From the NCBI GenBank assembly GCA_019009955.1, contig CM032228.1:8525001-8589000 (forward strand): 64,000 nt of DNA, written 5' to 3'. This DNA is from Riptortus pedestris (Eukaryota; Arthropoda; Insecta; Hemiptera; Alydidae). The notes beneath the pieces were generated by a model. That model did no database searches and was not told where the DNA came from. It was given only the letters and a program-made list of their open reading frames with translations. This document shows, one piece after another, positions 53,331-60,659 of the stretch. The position numbers were made by a program, and so were the translations under genes. Position 1 is the first letter of the stretch, and every line of letters starts with the position of its first letter.

Positions 53331-55168
53331 CTGTTACCACTCTAGCGGTCGCAATTTTTGTTCTATCGTTACCAAACTTGATATACACTCAACCGCAAAA
53401 AAAACCGGACACTTCATATTTGTCGTATTAAAAGCTAATTTTCAGCAATGTGTTTCTTTATGTGGGTATTCTAGTTATTACAGAGAATCTAGAGTCTAAG
53501 TCCATTGAACTAATCCCTTCAGGATTAGTAAACAATTAGATAAAACTCAGATTAGATTTATTTGTCGTAGATTAGTTTTTCGCACATTTAAACATCTTTA
53601 ATTATTAACCAAGCATTATCTTTAATTAATGTTTTATTTTTAATAATGGGTCTTTCAAACTTAGATGGAAGGCCGGAGCTTACATTACATTGCCGAAATG
53701 CTTGGGGTAGCGAAGTCTACCATTCACTATAATAAAAATGAAGAATAATTTTATTTTTTAAATGTGTTAATTTATCTTTTTCTTTTATTTTGTATTTTTT
53801 TGTAAATAATCAATAATAATTATTCACTTTTGGCAGATTTTGTTTAAATAACCTTTAGATTAACCAATTATTTTAATTAAAAAGATTAATATACATATAT
53901 ATTAAGTATTTAACAAAATTATAAGACTAAATATATATGTCCTGTTTTTTTTGCGGTTGAGTTTATAATCGTTTTATACAAAAAGAAAGATCAAGTTCGC
54001 TAATGGCTGAAATCGGACCAGGGAGAGGGGGGCGGGTTTAGAGGTGGAGAATTTTGAAAATTCTTAATATCTCCGTTGTTATGCGTCGGATCGAAAAATT
54101 GTATAAAACCAATCGTATTGAAAATGTAATGTTCTATAAAAGTTGTTATGTAAATTTTTTCACTATCTTGATTATTTACTGAGATATTTGATTTCTTTAG
54201 TTTTCGGTGTTCAGTAAAGCCCCTCTCCTACTCATCTCATATTTTCAATATTCTATTATGTTATAAAGCACTTTAATTGAAACTTAAATACCAAATATTG
54301 TTCTCATTGAACTTTTAAGTTTTAAGATAAATGCAAATACGGACGAATGACGGACTTTTCTAGCCAGGGTGGGACTAATGTTTTTAGCAGATTTCCCTTG
54401 AGGGAAATCAGACATTGAGGTCGTATACATGACGTGATTTTCAAACTATTTCTTCAAATGTATGTCGATCCTATCCAGGAGATGACGAAAATGAGCTCCG
54501 TTCAAAATTATATATATATATATATGTATGTATGTGTGTGTGTGTGTGTGTGTGCGTGTGCGTGTGTGTGTCTGTTAACACCCTAGCGGTCGCAATTTTT
54601 GCTTGAACGTTATCAAATTCGACATTTAAACGTTTTATGTAAAAATAAAGATCAAGTTCGTTAATGGCTGAAATCGGATCAGTGGGAGGGGGGTTTAGTG
54701 GGGAGGATTTTCGAAAATTCGAAATATCTCCGTTACTATACTTATATAGAACCAATCTTATTGCAAATTAAAATTACTATAGATATTATTATATACATGT
54801 ATTCTCTATCTTGGATATTAATCAAGATATTTGCATTTTATTGTGTGTGCGGATAACGGACGAGATGAGAGAAGTTGGCTCTCTTCCTGCGTGAGTATCT
54901 CCTGAAAGCTAGTTCGCCCGTTTCCGTAACTGTTTGGCTCTCGTGAAATTAGTTTAGAGTCACGTTACTACTACTGTTACTAGTATGCAGATTTCTCTAT
55001 TGTAAAACTTCACGTGAGATATCTGCTTAGTTTACGCAGCCCCTCTAGCAGCTTTCCTTTAACGGAAATCAGCTCTTGAGGTAGTACTCATGACGGAATT
55101 TCCGAAATTTTTCTTCAAATGTCCATTGATCCTACCTAGTAGATGACGAAAATGAAGTCCGTTCAAAA

Positions 55169-55203
<35 letters not shown>

Positions 55204-58200
55204 TATATTTGCCTGTTACCGTTCTAGCGGTCGCAATTTTTGTTTGATCCTTACCAAACTTTTGATCGATATTTACTCGTTTTATCTAAAAAGAAAGATC
55301 AAGTTCGTTAATGGCTCAAATCGGACCAGTGGGAAGGGAGGATTTTCGAAAATTCAAAATATCTCCCTTACTATACGTCGGATTGAAAAATTGTAAGGAA
55401 TCTATGTTATTGCAAATTAAATTTACTATAAATATTGTTATTTACATTTATTCTCTATCTTGAATATTAACCGAGATATTTGCATTTTTATGAAGTCTGT
55501 AGTCGGGTATAGTTCGACTTAGGTCGGCCATTTCCGCCAGTACTCGGCTCAGGTGGAAGCCTCTTCTAACCTTACCTGTCGTTTCTAACCTTACCTTACC
55601 TTCGTTACTTTGTTTATGCAAATAAACAATAATCAATAATAATAATTGATTTATGCAAATACGTTCTGTTCATCCGCCGCACCCTTCTTTAGTTCTTGGA
55701 CTACTAAAATTTGAGTTATTAAAATATTAGTTATTCTTACAATTCAGAAGCCGTTTCAGTTGGGAATTTATTTTAATTAACTGAAAGATTTCTCATTGCC
55801 GTTTGTATTTAATCACGATAGTATTGTGTTACCAGTATGCAGATTTCTCTATTGTAAAACTTCACAGGGGAAATCTGCTTAGTTTACGCAGCCCCTGCGT
55901 GACGGACTTATTTTTTTTTTAGGTAACACAAGTATTAACACGTTCAGGACGGACATAAAAAATGTGGTCTATCCACAAGTACGGCACGGGGTCAATTGAC
56001 CCCGTGGTGCAACTATCCACAAGGACGGCACGGGGTCAATCGACCCCGTACTTACGTCCCCTTTTAATGCGCTACTACAACTCGAAAAATGAACTAAATT
56101 GCTATATTCAAACATTTTTTTACTCTTGGACATCAAAAAATATATGGCAGTCGCAGGCCGTGTTTTCATCGATTTTTTGTTACGTGACTTAGAAATGAAT
56201 ATTTACCTTACATTTTTCACCTTGTCGGGAACTTTTTTTCTCCTGTGTGTGATAATTTTGGTTATCAACAAAGGATTTTAATTTTTTTTATACTTTAAAA
56301 TGGGTGAATATGATTTAACTTTAAATTACGACACATTACAATCAAAATTTATTAGTTTATAAAGATAAAATTACAAAACGAGAAAAACAAACTAGGAACT
56401 AGGAGTTTAGTTTAAACAAATAATTGGAAAATAAACATAATAAAGAAAAAATATGAATAAACAAATAATTATTTTGTAATTAACAATTCTTCATTATCAC
56501 AATGGTTAGGACATAGATTTATGGCAGTTGTTTAAGCATTGTAGACAAAGCGACTTCATGTTGCACTCTTCAGAATACTTCTAACTTTTTTGTCTGCTTC
56601 TTTAGAGGACAATGTTTTTCTTAATTTTTCGAAACACCCGAAACACTTTTTTAATAAAGAATAAATCCACTAACTGTCGGCCACGTGATTTGCTCATTAT
56701 ACAGATTAATGTTTCGAAACGACAGCAAAAAGTAAACTGAAAGGGGAGGGACGCGTTCTGTCATTTACATAACCCTTTGTAAATAACAGAACAAGCGGTT
56801 CACAGGAAAAGCAGGGGAAATAACACGGGGCTATATGAGCCCGTGCCGGACTAGAGCCCAAATACCACTCCCCAGGCCGGCACGCATTTTTTCAATGATA
56901 TACGACGTATTTTTTGGATTTGAAATGCATAAACGTACTATTTTTAATTATATTTACTAGTACAAAGCAAAAACCGCCAAATGATTTTTTGAACATTTAT
57001 CTTCAAAACCGACCCGTCCTGGGAGACAGTTACGTACGGGGTCAATTGACCCCGTACCGTCCTTAACTTGTTAAGGGAGTTATTCATACTTCCTTGTTTT
57101 CTGCCTTGAGCCAAAATGTGATGACTAAACTATCTATCTATTTCTCTGTGTTGCAGAAGCGATGAGACTGTACCCTACAGTGGCTGTCCTTCCCAGATAT
57201 TGCACCAAGGAGTATACATTGCCTTCAGGTCACGTCATCCAACCCGCAACCCGGGTGTTGATCCCTGTGTCTGCTCTTCAGAAGGATCCCAACTACTTCC
57301 CGGATCCTCTCTCCTTCAACCCAGACAGATTCGACAACAACCCAATCCCTGGCACGTTCTTACCTTTCGGAGATGGACCAAGAGTATGTATTGGTAAGCA
57401 AGAACATTTCTTACCCTAAATTCAAGCAGCTTTGAAAAACTATTTTTTTTTCTTTTCGAAACATTTCCTCAAATTCCCATCAATCCAACCTAAGAAATAT
57501 TGAAAATTGGGTCCGTTCAAAATTGTAAACACACACACAAACACTTATAGTAACTGGTCTGTTAACACTCTACGGCACGGAAGTTTTGTTTAATCGTTAC
57601 CAAACTCGATATATAAAAGTATTGTGTAAAACAAAAAATCAAGTTCGTTAATGGAACTGACTTATTGAATTAACTGGCGGATGTGCCGGTTACACGCACT
57701 GGTCGAAGGCGTGATTGGCTTGTGGTCAGTCACTGTGGTGAAGTTCTGTCCTTCAAGTTGTGGCTTGAAGTGTTACACAGCTTCGTACACGGCGAGCAAC
57801 TCTCTTTCATAATCAGAGTAAATCTTCTGGGTTCGTGACAATGCCTTTGGAAAAAAAACTTGAAATTCTCCATTTTCCGCTGGTGTAGAACTGCGCCAAT
57901 ATCTGAGGCATTGCACGCTAGAGACGGCTTTTCATGAGTAGCCTGGTGTGCTATCTGCAGCCAGGCTGACATTGGCTTTCCGGAATGCTTCCTGGCTTTC
58001 TTCAGTCCAGTGTAGAGGTCGTTTGTCGTTCTTTTTGTTATTACGTAACAACTGGTCCCAAGACGTCTGGTCATTTGCTGCATCTCCTATAACATTTCAC
58101 CAAACCGAGGAAACGGCGAAGCTGGCAAAAGGTGGTGGGAAGTCAACAATGGTCTGGTCATTGGAGGGTGAAGGAGTAATACCTTGGAAGTTTACTAGCC

Positions 58201-59695
58201 AAGGAACTCCATTTCAGATTTGCCGAAAACACACTTAGCCACATGGTGTCAATCCATTCTCATCCATCCCCTTGAAATCTTCTCTTACTCCTCCTAGTCG
58301 GCTGATGCGATGAAGTAATCGTCCAGGTAAGGGAATAAAAATGGAAAGTTACTGAATAGCGTGTGGGAGAACCTCTGAAGGACTTGTATAATTTCGAAAG
58401 GGTTTATCACAGGAGTCTTTTGTACATCTTTTTCGGCTACCGGGATGTGGTAGAAGGCTCGGCAACAACCAAATATGAAAAAACCTATTTCCCTTCTAAT
58501 TGTGTTTTGAGGCTACAGAATACATGTCCGGTGAGGTTTGCATCCTGTACTTTACGCAAGGTACCCTCTCTCGCCTACAACAACCACTGTACTTTGCGCA
58601 AGGTACCCTCTCTCGCCTACAACAACCACTGTACTTTACGCAAGGTACCCTCTCTCGCCTACAACAACCACTGTACTTTGCGCAAGGTACCCTCTCTCGC
58701 CTACAACAACCACTGTACTTTACGCAAGGTACCCTCTCTCGCCTACAACAACCACTGTACTTTGCGCAAGGTACCCTCTCTCGCCTACAACAACCACTGT
58801 ACTTTGCGCAAGGTACCCTCTCTCGCCTACAACAACCACTGTACTATGCGCAAGGTACCCTCTCTCGCCTACAACAACCACTGTACTTTACGCAAGGTAA
58901 CCTCTCTCGCCTACAACAACCACTGTACTTTACGCAAGGTACCCTCTCTCGCCTACAACAACCACTGTACTTTACGCAAGGTAACCTCTCTCGCCTACAA
59001 CAACCACTGTACTTTACGCAAGGTACCCTCTCTCGCCTACAACAACCACTGTACTTTACGCAAGGTACCCTCTCTCGCCTACAACAACCACTGTACTTTG
59101 CGCAAGGTACCCTCTCTCGCCTACAACAACCACTGTACTTTGCGCAAGGTACCCTCTCTCGCCTACAACAACCACTGACACCTGCTGCCTTTTTAAGCAT
59201 TAGCGGACTCTCAGAAGATGGATACCTCGATCGAGAACCTAAAGGAGTAACTCAGCCTTCCCCTCAAGCTCATTGATATCCCAGGACTAAATAAAGCGCT
59301 TCTATGCGAAATGACCACTGTAAAGGCAAGCCAAGACGTCTCAGAAGACTGACAACAAGGAAGCTCGTAGTCCAGAGGTTCTTCTGGATCACAATGAATT
59401 ACCACATTGTGAACTGTACCAAATTATGTATCCCTTGCCAAACATGTGAAAGGTTTTGCAGCACGAAGATCTGTGCAAATGCTTTCATGTTTTCCAAAAG
59501 ATGACGATGTACGGAAACTTTTAGTTCGACCTTATTCGGGGCATTGTCGTATCTTAAAACGTACTGAGAATTATTTCACAATTCTGCAAAGAGTCAGAGA
59601 GGTGATAGTCTTTGGATAGGTTAAAGCCGACACACCTGACAACGGACACTGAAAATACAGCAACAACAATTGCTCCGGCAGTGATCAACGAAATC

Positions 59696-59760
<65 letters not shown>

Positions 59761-60057
59761 CTTTTTGTATATTATTAGTAGGATTACTAACACTAAATGG
59801 GCCAGACTCAGGATAAAATGTGTATATATTAGCCAATAAAATCTATCTATTTCTCTATCTGGTATTTTTTAAAATTTATTTTGTTTTCAGGGATGAGATT
59901 GGCTATGACTGAGATGAAATTTTTTCTGGCGAAATTGTTGCTGAATTATAATATTGAGCTAGTCGATAAACCCAGTCCAGGACCGATGAAGATAGCGCCA
60001 CGGGCATTCCTCACAACTCCTCCAGGACCCATCAATATGAGGATCACCAGGATATAA
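36298..60057 (+). CDS. CYP6-like: Cytochrome P450, CYP6-like, seven coding exons, 510 aa
   Basis: Microsomal haem-thiolate monooxygenase of the insect CYP3 clan; such enzymes oxidise plant allelochemicals, insecticides or endogenous lipophiles using electrons from NADPH-P450 reductase at the ER. Seven exons with GT-AG borders join to 1533 nt with no internal stop. Visible in the protein: an N-terminal membrane anchor (about residues 2-16) followed by a basic stretch; a proline-rich hinge with IPIFGNSL (39-46); helix C WxxxR (W127, R131); the CYP6-typical DVTSRYTLDVIGSIAYGV region split across exons 3 and 4; an I-helix AGFHSS (322-327); K-helix ExxR (E377, R380); PDRF (432-435); and the haem loop FGDGPRVCIG with cysteine ligand C454. 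Length fits the family (about 500-520). The I-helix is odd: most CYP6 proteins have AGFETS, so the acid/threonine pair is replaced by His-Ser. Substrate unknown. The introns are swollen by minisatellites and transposons, but the coding sequence is intact. Confidence 0.95.
36648..38836. repeat. Minisatellite in P450 intron 1, 43-bp unit with 86-bp higher order
   Basis: About 50 copies of a 43-bp unit built on gataagcgttgccagtctac and agcccattgatag. Two alternating variants (tagtccagagacc and taggctctcggtc) give an 86-bp dimer over much of the array. The 5' part (to about 36960) has a divergent older variant with gacatctgacagccgat. The array fills nearly the whole intron. The minus-strand frame with a 43-residue period is only the repeat read in three phases. 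Confidence 0.95.
38888..39138 (+). CDS. P450 coding exon 2 (residues 48-130 plus part of 131)
   Basis: Acceptor tgtttacag, donor gtaggt, ending two bases into the codon for R131. It encodes the helix A to helix C part, with FLGRKHFADIVEEFY, the substrate-access region with KDFSYFADR (CYP6 proteins usually have KDFSHFxDRG), and the start of helix C, GLQWRIT. Confidence 0.93.
39560..41260. mobile_element. HINE-like copies filling P450 intron 2
   Basis: A minus copy from 39560 (tcacgtaggggcttcgtaaa) to about 40060; unassigned sequence about 40080-40228; a minus copy 40230-40550; a plus interior 40590-40791 and 40990-41258 interrupted by a SINE, ending gggaaatctgcttagtttac before a degraded hairpin. 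The last ends about 145 bases before exon 3. Confidence 0.58.
40792..40988 (-). mobile_element. tRNA-derived SINE, 5'-truncated, in P450 intron 2
   Basis: Long (ATT)n tail at the left; the body reads through gaatcgaactcaccac (box B, minus strand) to gtttaccatatg, then stops before box A. It interrupts a HINE-like copy. Confidence 0.75.
41403..41561 (+). CDS. P450 coding exon 3 (residues 131-184)
   Basis: Acceptor cgtttacag, donor gtaagg. It completes the WxxxR arginine, then encodes NKLTPLFTSVKLKYMF, matching the CYP6 KLTPTFTSGKMKxMF pattern, and ends at DVTSRYTLDVIG, leaving two bases of the glycine codon. Confidence 0.93.
41585..42735. repeat. Minisatellite in P450 intron 3, about 36-bp unit, about 32 copies
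   Basis: Units follow catattggtagttataggc and tacagctgataatggt, with 34-36 bp variants and alternative blocks (tttacaagcaa, gggaacag). The array begins about 25 bases after the exon 3 donor. Because 36 is a multiple of 3, both strands stay open for more than 100 codons (period 12 residues); this is a repeat effect, not a gene. Each unit can form a small GTAG/CTAC hairpin. Confidence 0.95.
42801..42947. repeat. Foldback inverted repeat in P450 intron 3
   Basis: Two arms of about 70 bp, roughly 90% complementary, around a short loop near gagaag. The left arm begins tctaaaattttaacaatg and the right arm ends cattgttaaaattttaga. It lies just past the 36-bp minisatellite. Transcribed in the P450 pre-mRNA it would form a long hairpin. 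It may be a foldback MITE; no target duplication is evident. Confidence 0.85.
42948..43300. other. Intron 3 sequence, nothing recognised
   Basis: AT-rich; no feature supported. Confidence 0.4.
43303..43430 (+). mobile_element. HINE-like 5' half
   Basis: ggcaaatcagctattgaggt to gaggaaagtgaggtcc, followed by the TA tract in which a Helitron begins. Confidence 0.5.
43440..44386 (+). mobile_element. Non-autonomous Helitron in P450 intron 3
   Basis: (TA)n AAAATTGTAACCTCTG at the left; 3' hairpin CCCGGGCATTTCCGGG and CTAG at 44383-44386. A few hairpin bases have decayed. Confidence 0.7.
44387..44711. other. Intron 3 sequence, nothing recognised
   Basis: AT-rich, no gene. Confidence 0.4.
44712..44780 (+). 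mobile_element. Helitron 3' end, variant family
   Basis: gccaaaaacaaaataaaatc, CCGAGCGAAGCCGGG, CTAG at 44777-44780 followed by a (TA)n tract that belongs to the next HINE-like copy. Confidence 0.62.
44781..45580 (+). mobile_element. HINE-like element, 3' side
   Basis: (TA)n core, tttgtctgttaccgctctag, long-form interior, degraded 3' end (cagcctctgcgtgaccgact). Confidence 0.58.
45594..46560 (-). mobile_element. Two HINE-like copies and an 80-bp dispersed block
   Basis: Minus copy 45594-45950; dispersed block 45952-46034 (also at 955-1036); minus copy from 46066 (ccgtcacgcaggggctgcg) to its TA core at about 46525-46563. Confidence 0.55.
46564..47012 (+). mobile_element. Helitron, second 5' family, 3' side replaced
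   Basis: Begins TCTTTATATATATAATTCTA then acgtacgtgcgtatgtcact and gaactcctcctagacggatg; after about 46700 it continues with modules of the first Helitron family and then HINE-like sequence, so it is a chimera. Confidence 0.6.
47013..48157 (-). mobile_element. HINE-like element, split by a Helitron, ending just before exon 4
   Basis: Left part 47013-47331 (ggttaatattaaagacag to gcgttaacaggctag), right part 48020-48157 (cctcattttcattatcttc to ttcccttaaaggaaatctgc). The Helitron sits in the core. Confidence 0.6.
47332..48019 (+). mobile_element. Complete non-autonomous Helitron, 688 bp, in P450 intron 3
   Basis: Starts TCTTTATATATATAATTC, preceded by A; ends GGTCCGCTAG (48010-48019), followed by T, the A|T insertion of Helitrons. 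A hairpin can form from ggac/gtcc near the 3' end. No coding sequence. Confidence 0.75.
48198..48556 (+). CDS. P450 coding exon 4 (residues 184-303)
   Basis: Acceptor tattctag, donor gtaaca. It begins with the last base of G184, then SIAYGVNANTLKNPNTTF, and covers helices F, G and H, including RPDFVQLMVGLQEKG, the counterpart of the CYP6 RxDFIDLLIxLK block. Repeat elements end about 40 bases before its first base and begin about 35 bases after its last, so nearly all remaining unique intron here is the splice signals. Confidence 0.94.
48592..49062 (+). mobile_element. HINE-like element starting 35 bases after exon 4
   Basis: cccttaagggaaatctgcta ... (CA)n(TA)n core 48704-48801 ... gggaaatctgtatagtttac, GCAGAGCCTGC and gcgggctttt. 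The leading subTIR is missing. Confidence 0.6.
49063..49479. other. Intron 4 sequence with a HINE 5' scrap
   Basis: ttagcagattccgcttatgag at the left; the rest unrecognised. Confidence 0.4.
49480..50118 (+). mobile_element. HINE-like element, complete, in P450 intron 4
   Basis: ttttagaagatttccc ... (TA)n 49626-49684 ... gtgggaaatctgcttag, GCAGCCCCTGC hairpin, gacggacatttt. Confidence 0.65.
50119..50532. other. Intron 4 end, nothing recognised apart from the acceptor
   Basis: Unique AT-rich sequence leading to the exon 5 acceptor. Confidence 0.45.
50533..50751 (+). CDS. P450 coding exon 5 (residues 304-376)
   Basis: Acceptor aatatttcag, donor gtaaat. It encodes helix I with FIFAGFHSSAMSMSYALFEL and helix J (ARNPGVLKKLRSEL), ending in LENTLK with the first base of E377. 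The oxygen-activation motif reads AGFHSS instead of the usual AGFETS; the codons cat and tcg are unambiguous in the given sequence. Confidence 0.94.
50752..51934. other. Intron 5 start, with a GC-richer block
   Basis: About 51230-51710 is GC-richer with internal near-repeats (gagaaacgaccccggag and tagaaacgacccctgag). TG...CA limits (51143, 51826) and a CTATAAGA box could suggest an LTR, but no target duplication is seen. Confidence 0.4.
51935..52008 (-). mobile_element. SINE 3' fragment
   Basis: ttaacgtccactttttgcaa to ggttatcaccctttt matches the SINE 3' part; cut directly by the start of a HINE-like element. Another short piece (ctagccagggtgggactaat) is at about 54358. Confidence 0.65.
52187..53291 (+). 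mobile_element. Complete non-autonomous Helitron, 1.1 kb, in P450 intron 5
   Basis: 5' TCTATATATATAAAATTGTA; 3' hairpin CCCGGGCGAAGCCGGG, nine bases, then CTAG (53288-53291) followed by T. It sits in the (TA)n core of a HINE-like copy. The cleanest Helitron in the window. Confidence 0.8.
53386..53963. mobile_element. Tc1/mariner-type deletion derivative, TA flanked, in P450 intron 5
   Basis: TA on each side; inverted ends of about 26 bp beginning CACTCAACCGCAAAAAAAAC on the left and, inverted, AACTCAACCGCAAAAAAAAC on the right, 24 of 26 bases matching. It interrupts a HINE-like copy. A short piece coding for a helix-turn-helix survives inside (next entry), so this is a shrunken transposon rather than an unrelated MITE. 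Confidence 0.78.
53665..53748 (+). pseudogene. Tc1/mariner transposase helix-turn-helix fragment, 27 aa
   Basis: The frame reads GRSLHYIAEMLGVAKSTIHY, a good match to the N-terminal DNA-binding helix-turn-helix of Tc1/mariner transposases (xSxxxIAxxLGVSKSTVxR). A preceding ATG in another frame gives MGLSNLD, suggesting a lost stretch. No catalytic DDE/D region remains. Confidence 0.6.
54381..55045 (+). mobile_element. HINE-like element, first of a tandem pair
   Basis: ttttagcagatttcccttgagg ... TA/TG core 54510-54571 ... gatatctgcttagtttacgcagcccct, cut within the 3' hairpin where the next copy begins. Confidence 0.62.
55046..55912 (+). mobile_element. HINE-like element, second of a tandem pair
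   Basis: ctagcagctttcctttaacgg ... TA core about 55171-55199 ... gggaaatctgcttag, GCAGCCCCTGC hairpin, gacggacttatt. It follows the first copy with no spacer. Confidence 0.64.
55939..57070. mobile_element. piggyBac-like element remnant (family 1, copy B) in P450 intron 5
   Basis: Same element as 19570-20675, same orientation and nearly identical through its length, with TTAA at 55935-55938 and 57071-57074. Differences: a tandem duplication of about 50 bp at the left palindrome (two acggcacggggtcaat blocks), a deletion near 56885, and scattered point changes. The same minus-strand cysteine-rich remnant is present. It ends about 85 bases before exon 6. Confidence 0.82.
57157..57393 (+). CDS. 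P450 coding exon 6 (residues 377-455)
   Basis: Acceptor tgtgttgcag, donor gtaagc. It carries the K-helix ExxR (EAMR), the beta-1 region RVLIPVSALQKDP, the PERF-type motif (NPDRF) and the haem-binding loop FLPFGDGPRVCI. The loop glycine codon is split by intron 6. Many CYP6 proteins have HHDP where this one has QKDP. Confidence 0.95.
57657..58480 (-). pseudogene. Broken Ty3/gypsy pol: reverse transcriptase and RNase H remnant
   Basis: Read on the minus strand with several frameshifts. From high to low coordinates: an RT stretch with AFYHIPVAEKDVQKTPVINPF, then PYLDDYFIAS (the YxDD catalytic box), then KCVFGKSEMEFLG; then RNase H with the SLACNASDIGAVLHQRK strand, a FFxxRxxxxxRR block, and TDHKPIT at 57690-57720. 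In gypsy elements these are the palm, thumb and RNase H parts in normal order. Stops and frameshifts show it is dead. It is antisense to the P450 inside intron 6. Confidence 0.82.
58545..59177. repeat. Minisatellite in P450 intron 6, 42-bp unit, 15 copies
   Basis: Near-identical units built on ctgtactttacgcaaggtac and cctctctcgcctacaacaac, differing mainly by tta/ttg and ggtacc/ggtaac changes. The unit is a multiple of three, so several frames on both strands remain open across it. It sits between two broken Ty3/gypsy pol fragments of opposite orientation, and its first copy appears to arise from the edge of the left fragment. Confidence 0.95.
59300..59690 (+). pseudogene. Broken Ty3/gypsy pol: integrase remnant
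   Basis: Plus-strand frames include TTRKLVVQRFFWITMNYHIV followed by CTKLCIPCQTC, the H2C2 zinc-binding domain of gypsy integrases (usual form RxLVxxRFVWPGMxxDVxxWxxxCxxCQ). Further on, PYSGHCRILKRTENYFTI and VSLDRLKPTHL match the integrase C-terminal GPF/Y-like and DRLKPA segments. The catalytic core is missing between them. Orientation is opposite to the RT remnant across the minisatellite, so this is either an inversion or two insertions. Confidence 0.78.
59697..59753. repeat. (TA)n microsatellite in intron 6
   Basis: Simple TA repeat about 135 bases before exon 7. Confidence 0.9.
59891..60057 (+). CDS. P450 coding exon 7 (residues 456-510) and stop
   Basis: Acceptor ttgttttcag. It completes the haem-loop glycine and encodes helix L (MRLAMTEMKFFLAKLL) and the C-terminal beta strands, ending in PGPINMRITRI and TAA. 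The last five codons and the stop are themselves the first unit of the 24-bp minisatellite that follows. No AATAAA is evident in the next few hundred bases, so the poly(A) site is not placed. Confidence 0.93.
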
Positions 60058-60247
60058 TGTATCAGGATCACCAGGATATAATATATCAGGATATAATGTA
60101 TCAGGAACACCAGGATATAATGTATCAGGAACACCAGGATATAATGTATCAGGAACACCAGGATATAATGTATCAGGATCACTAGGATATAATGTATCAG
60201 GAACACCAGGATATAATGTATCAGGAACACCAGGATATAATATATGA
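60041..60247. repeat. 24-bp minisatellite over the P450 stop codon and 3'UTR
   Basis: About nine units of the type ggaacaccaggatataatgt-atca, one shortened to 15 bp. The first unit contains the last codons (ITRI) and the TAA of the P450. Since the unit is 24 bp, every copy repeats the same in-frame TAA, so changes in copy number cannot extend the protein. Confidence 0.93.
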
Positions 60248-60659
60248 GGAGGAGCAGGGTATAATTGTGCAGGTGGACTTTTTATTTGAGTGCTTAAATT
60301 GACTTTATCAGTCAAATACTATGTGGAAGCGATAAAGTGATAAATAGTTAAACAGTTTCCTATTTTACAATATACCTCACAATGTAGTTTTAAACGAGTT
60401 ATAAATTCACAATATTGTAAATATAATGTAAGAAAAACTTTTAATTTTTATTTCCCCCCTACAAGATGTACTGTAATTCAAAGTTTTGGATCAGTATGCT
60501 AAAATATAAACTATAACACTCCTTCATCTGAATTATTATTCACAAGTTGGAGTGGATTAGGTTAACTTTCTTCTTGTAAAAGGCAAAACCAGAAAATTCC
60601 TTCCTTTATATTTACATATACTTCATTTATTTTATACTATAATTAATTTATTTATTTAA
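60248..60659. other. P450 3' flank, nothing recognised
   Basis: AT-rich; presumably holds the rest of the 3'UTR and the poly(A) site, but no clear AATAAA is seen. Confidence 0.4.

Larger units (their letters stand above)
52009..54352 (+). mobile_element. HINE-like element, split by a Helitron and a mariner derivative
   Basis: Three parts: 52009-52186 (ttagcagatttcccctaagg to the TA core), 53292-53385, and 53964-54352 (interior with gggggcgggtttagagg, ending near gaatgacggactt). The two insertions are annotated separately. Confidence 0.62.

Noticed and set aside
58363..59276. Open frames of 271 and 258 codons on the + strand and 118 codons on the - strand
   Set aside because: They are the 42-bp minisatellite read in several frames; a unit divisible by three with no stop stays open by construction. 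The region is intronic.
59946..60315. Minus-strand proline-rich frames over the 3' end of the P450
   Set aside because: Translation of the 24-bp repeat antisense to exon 7.
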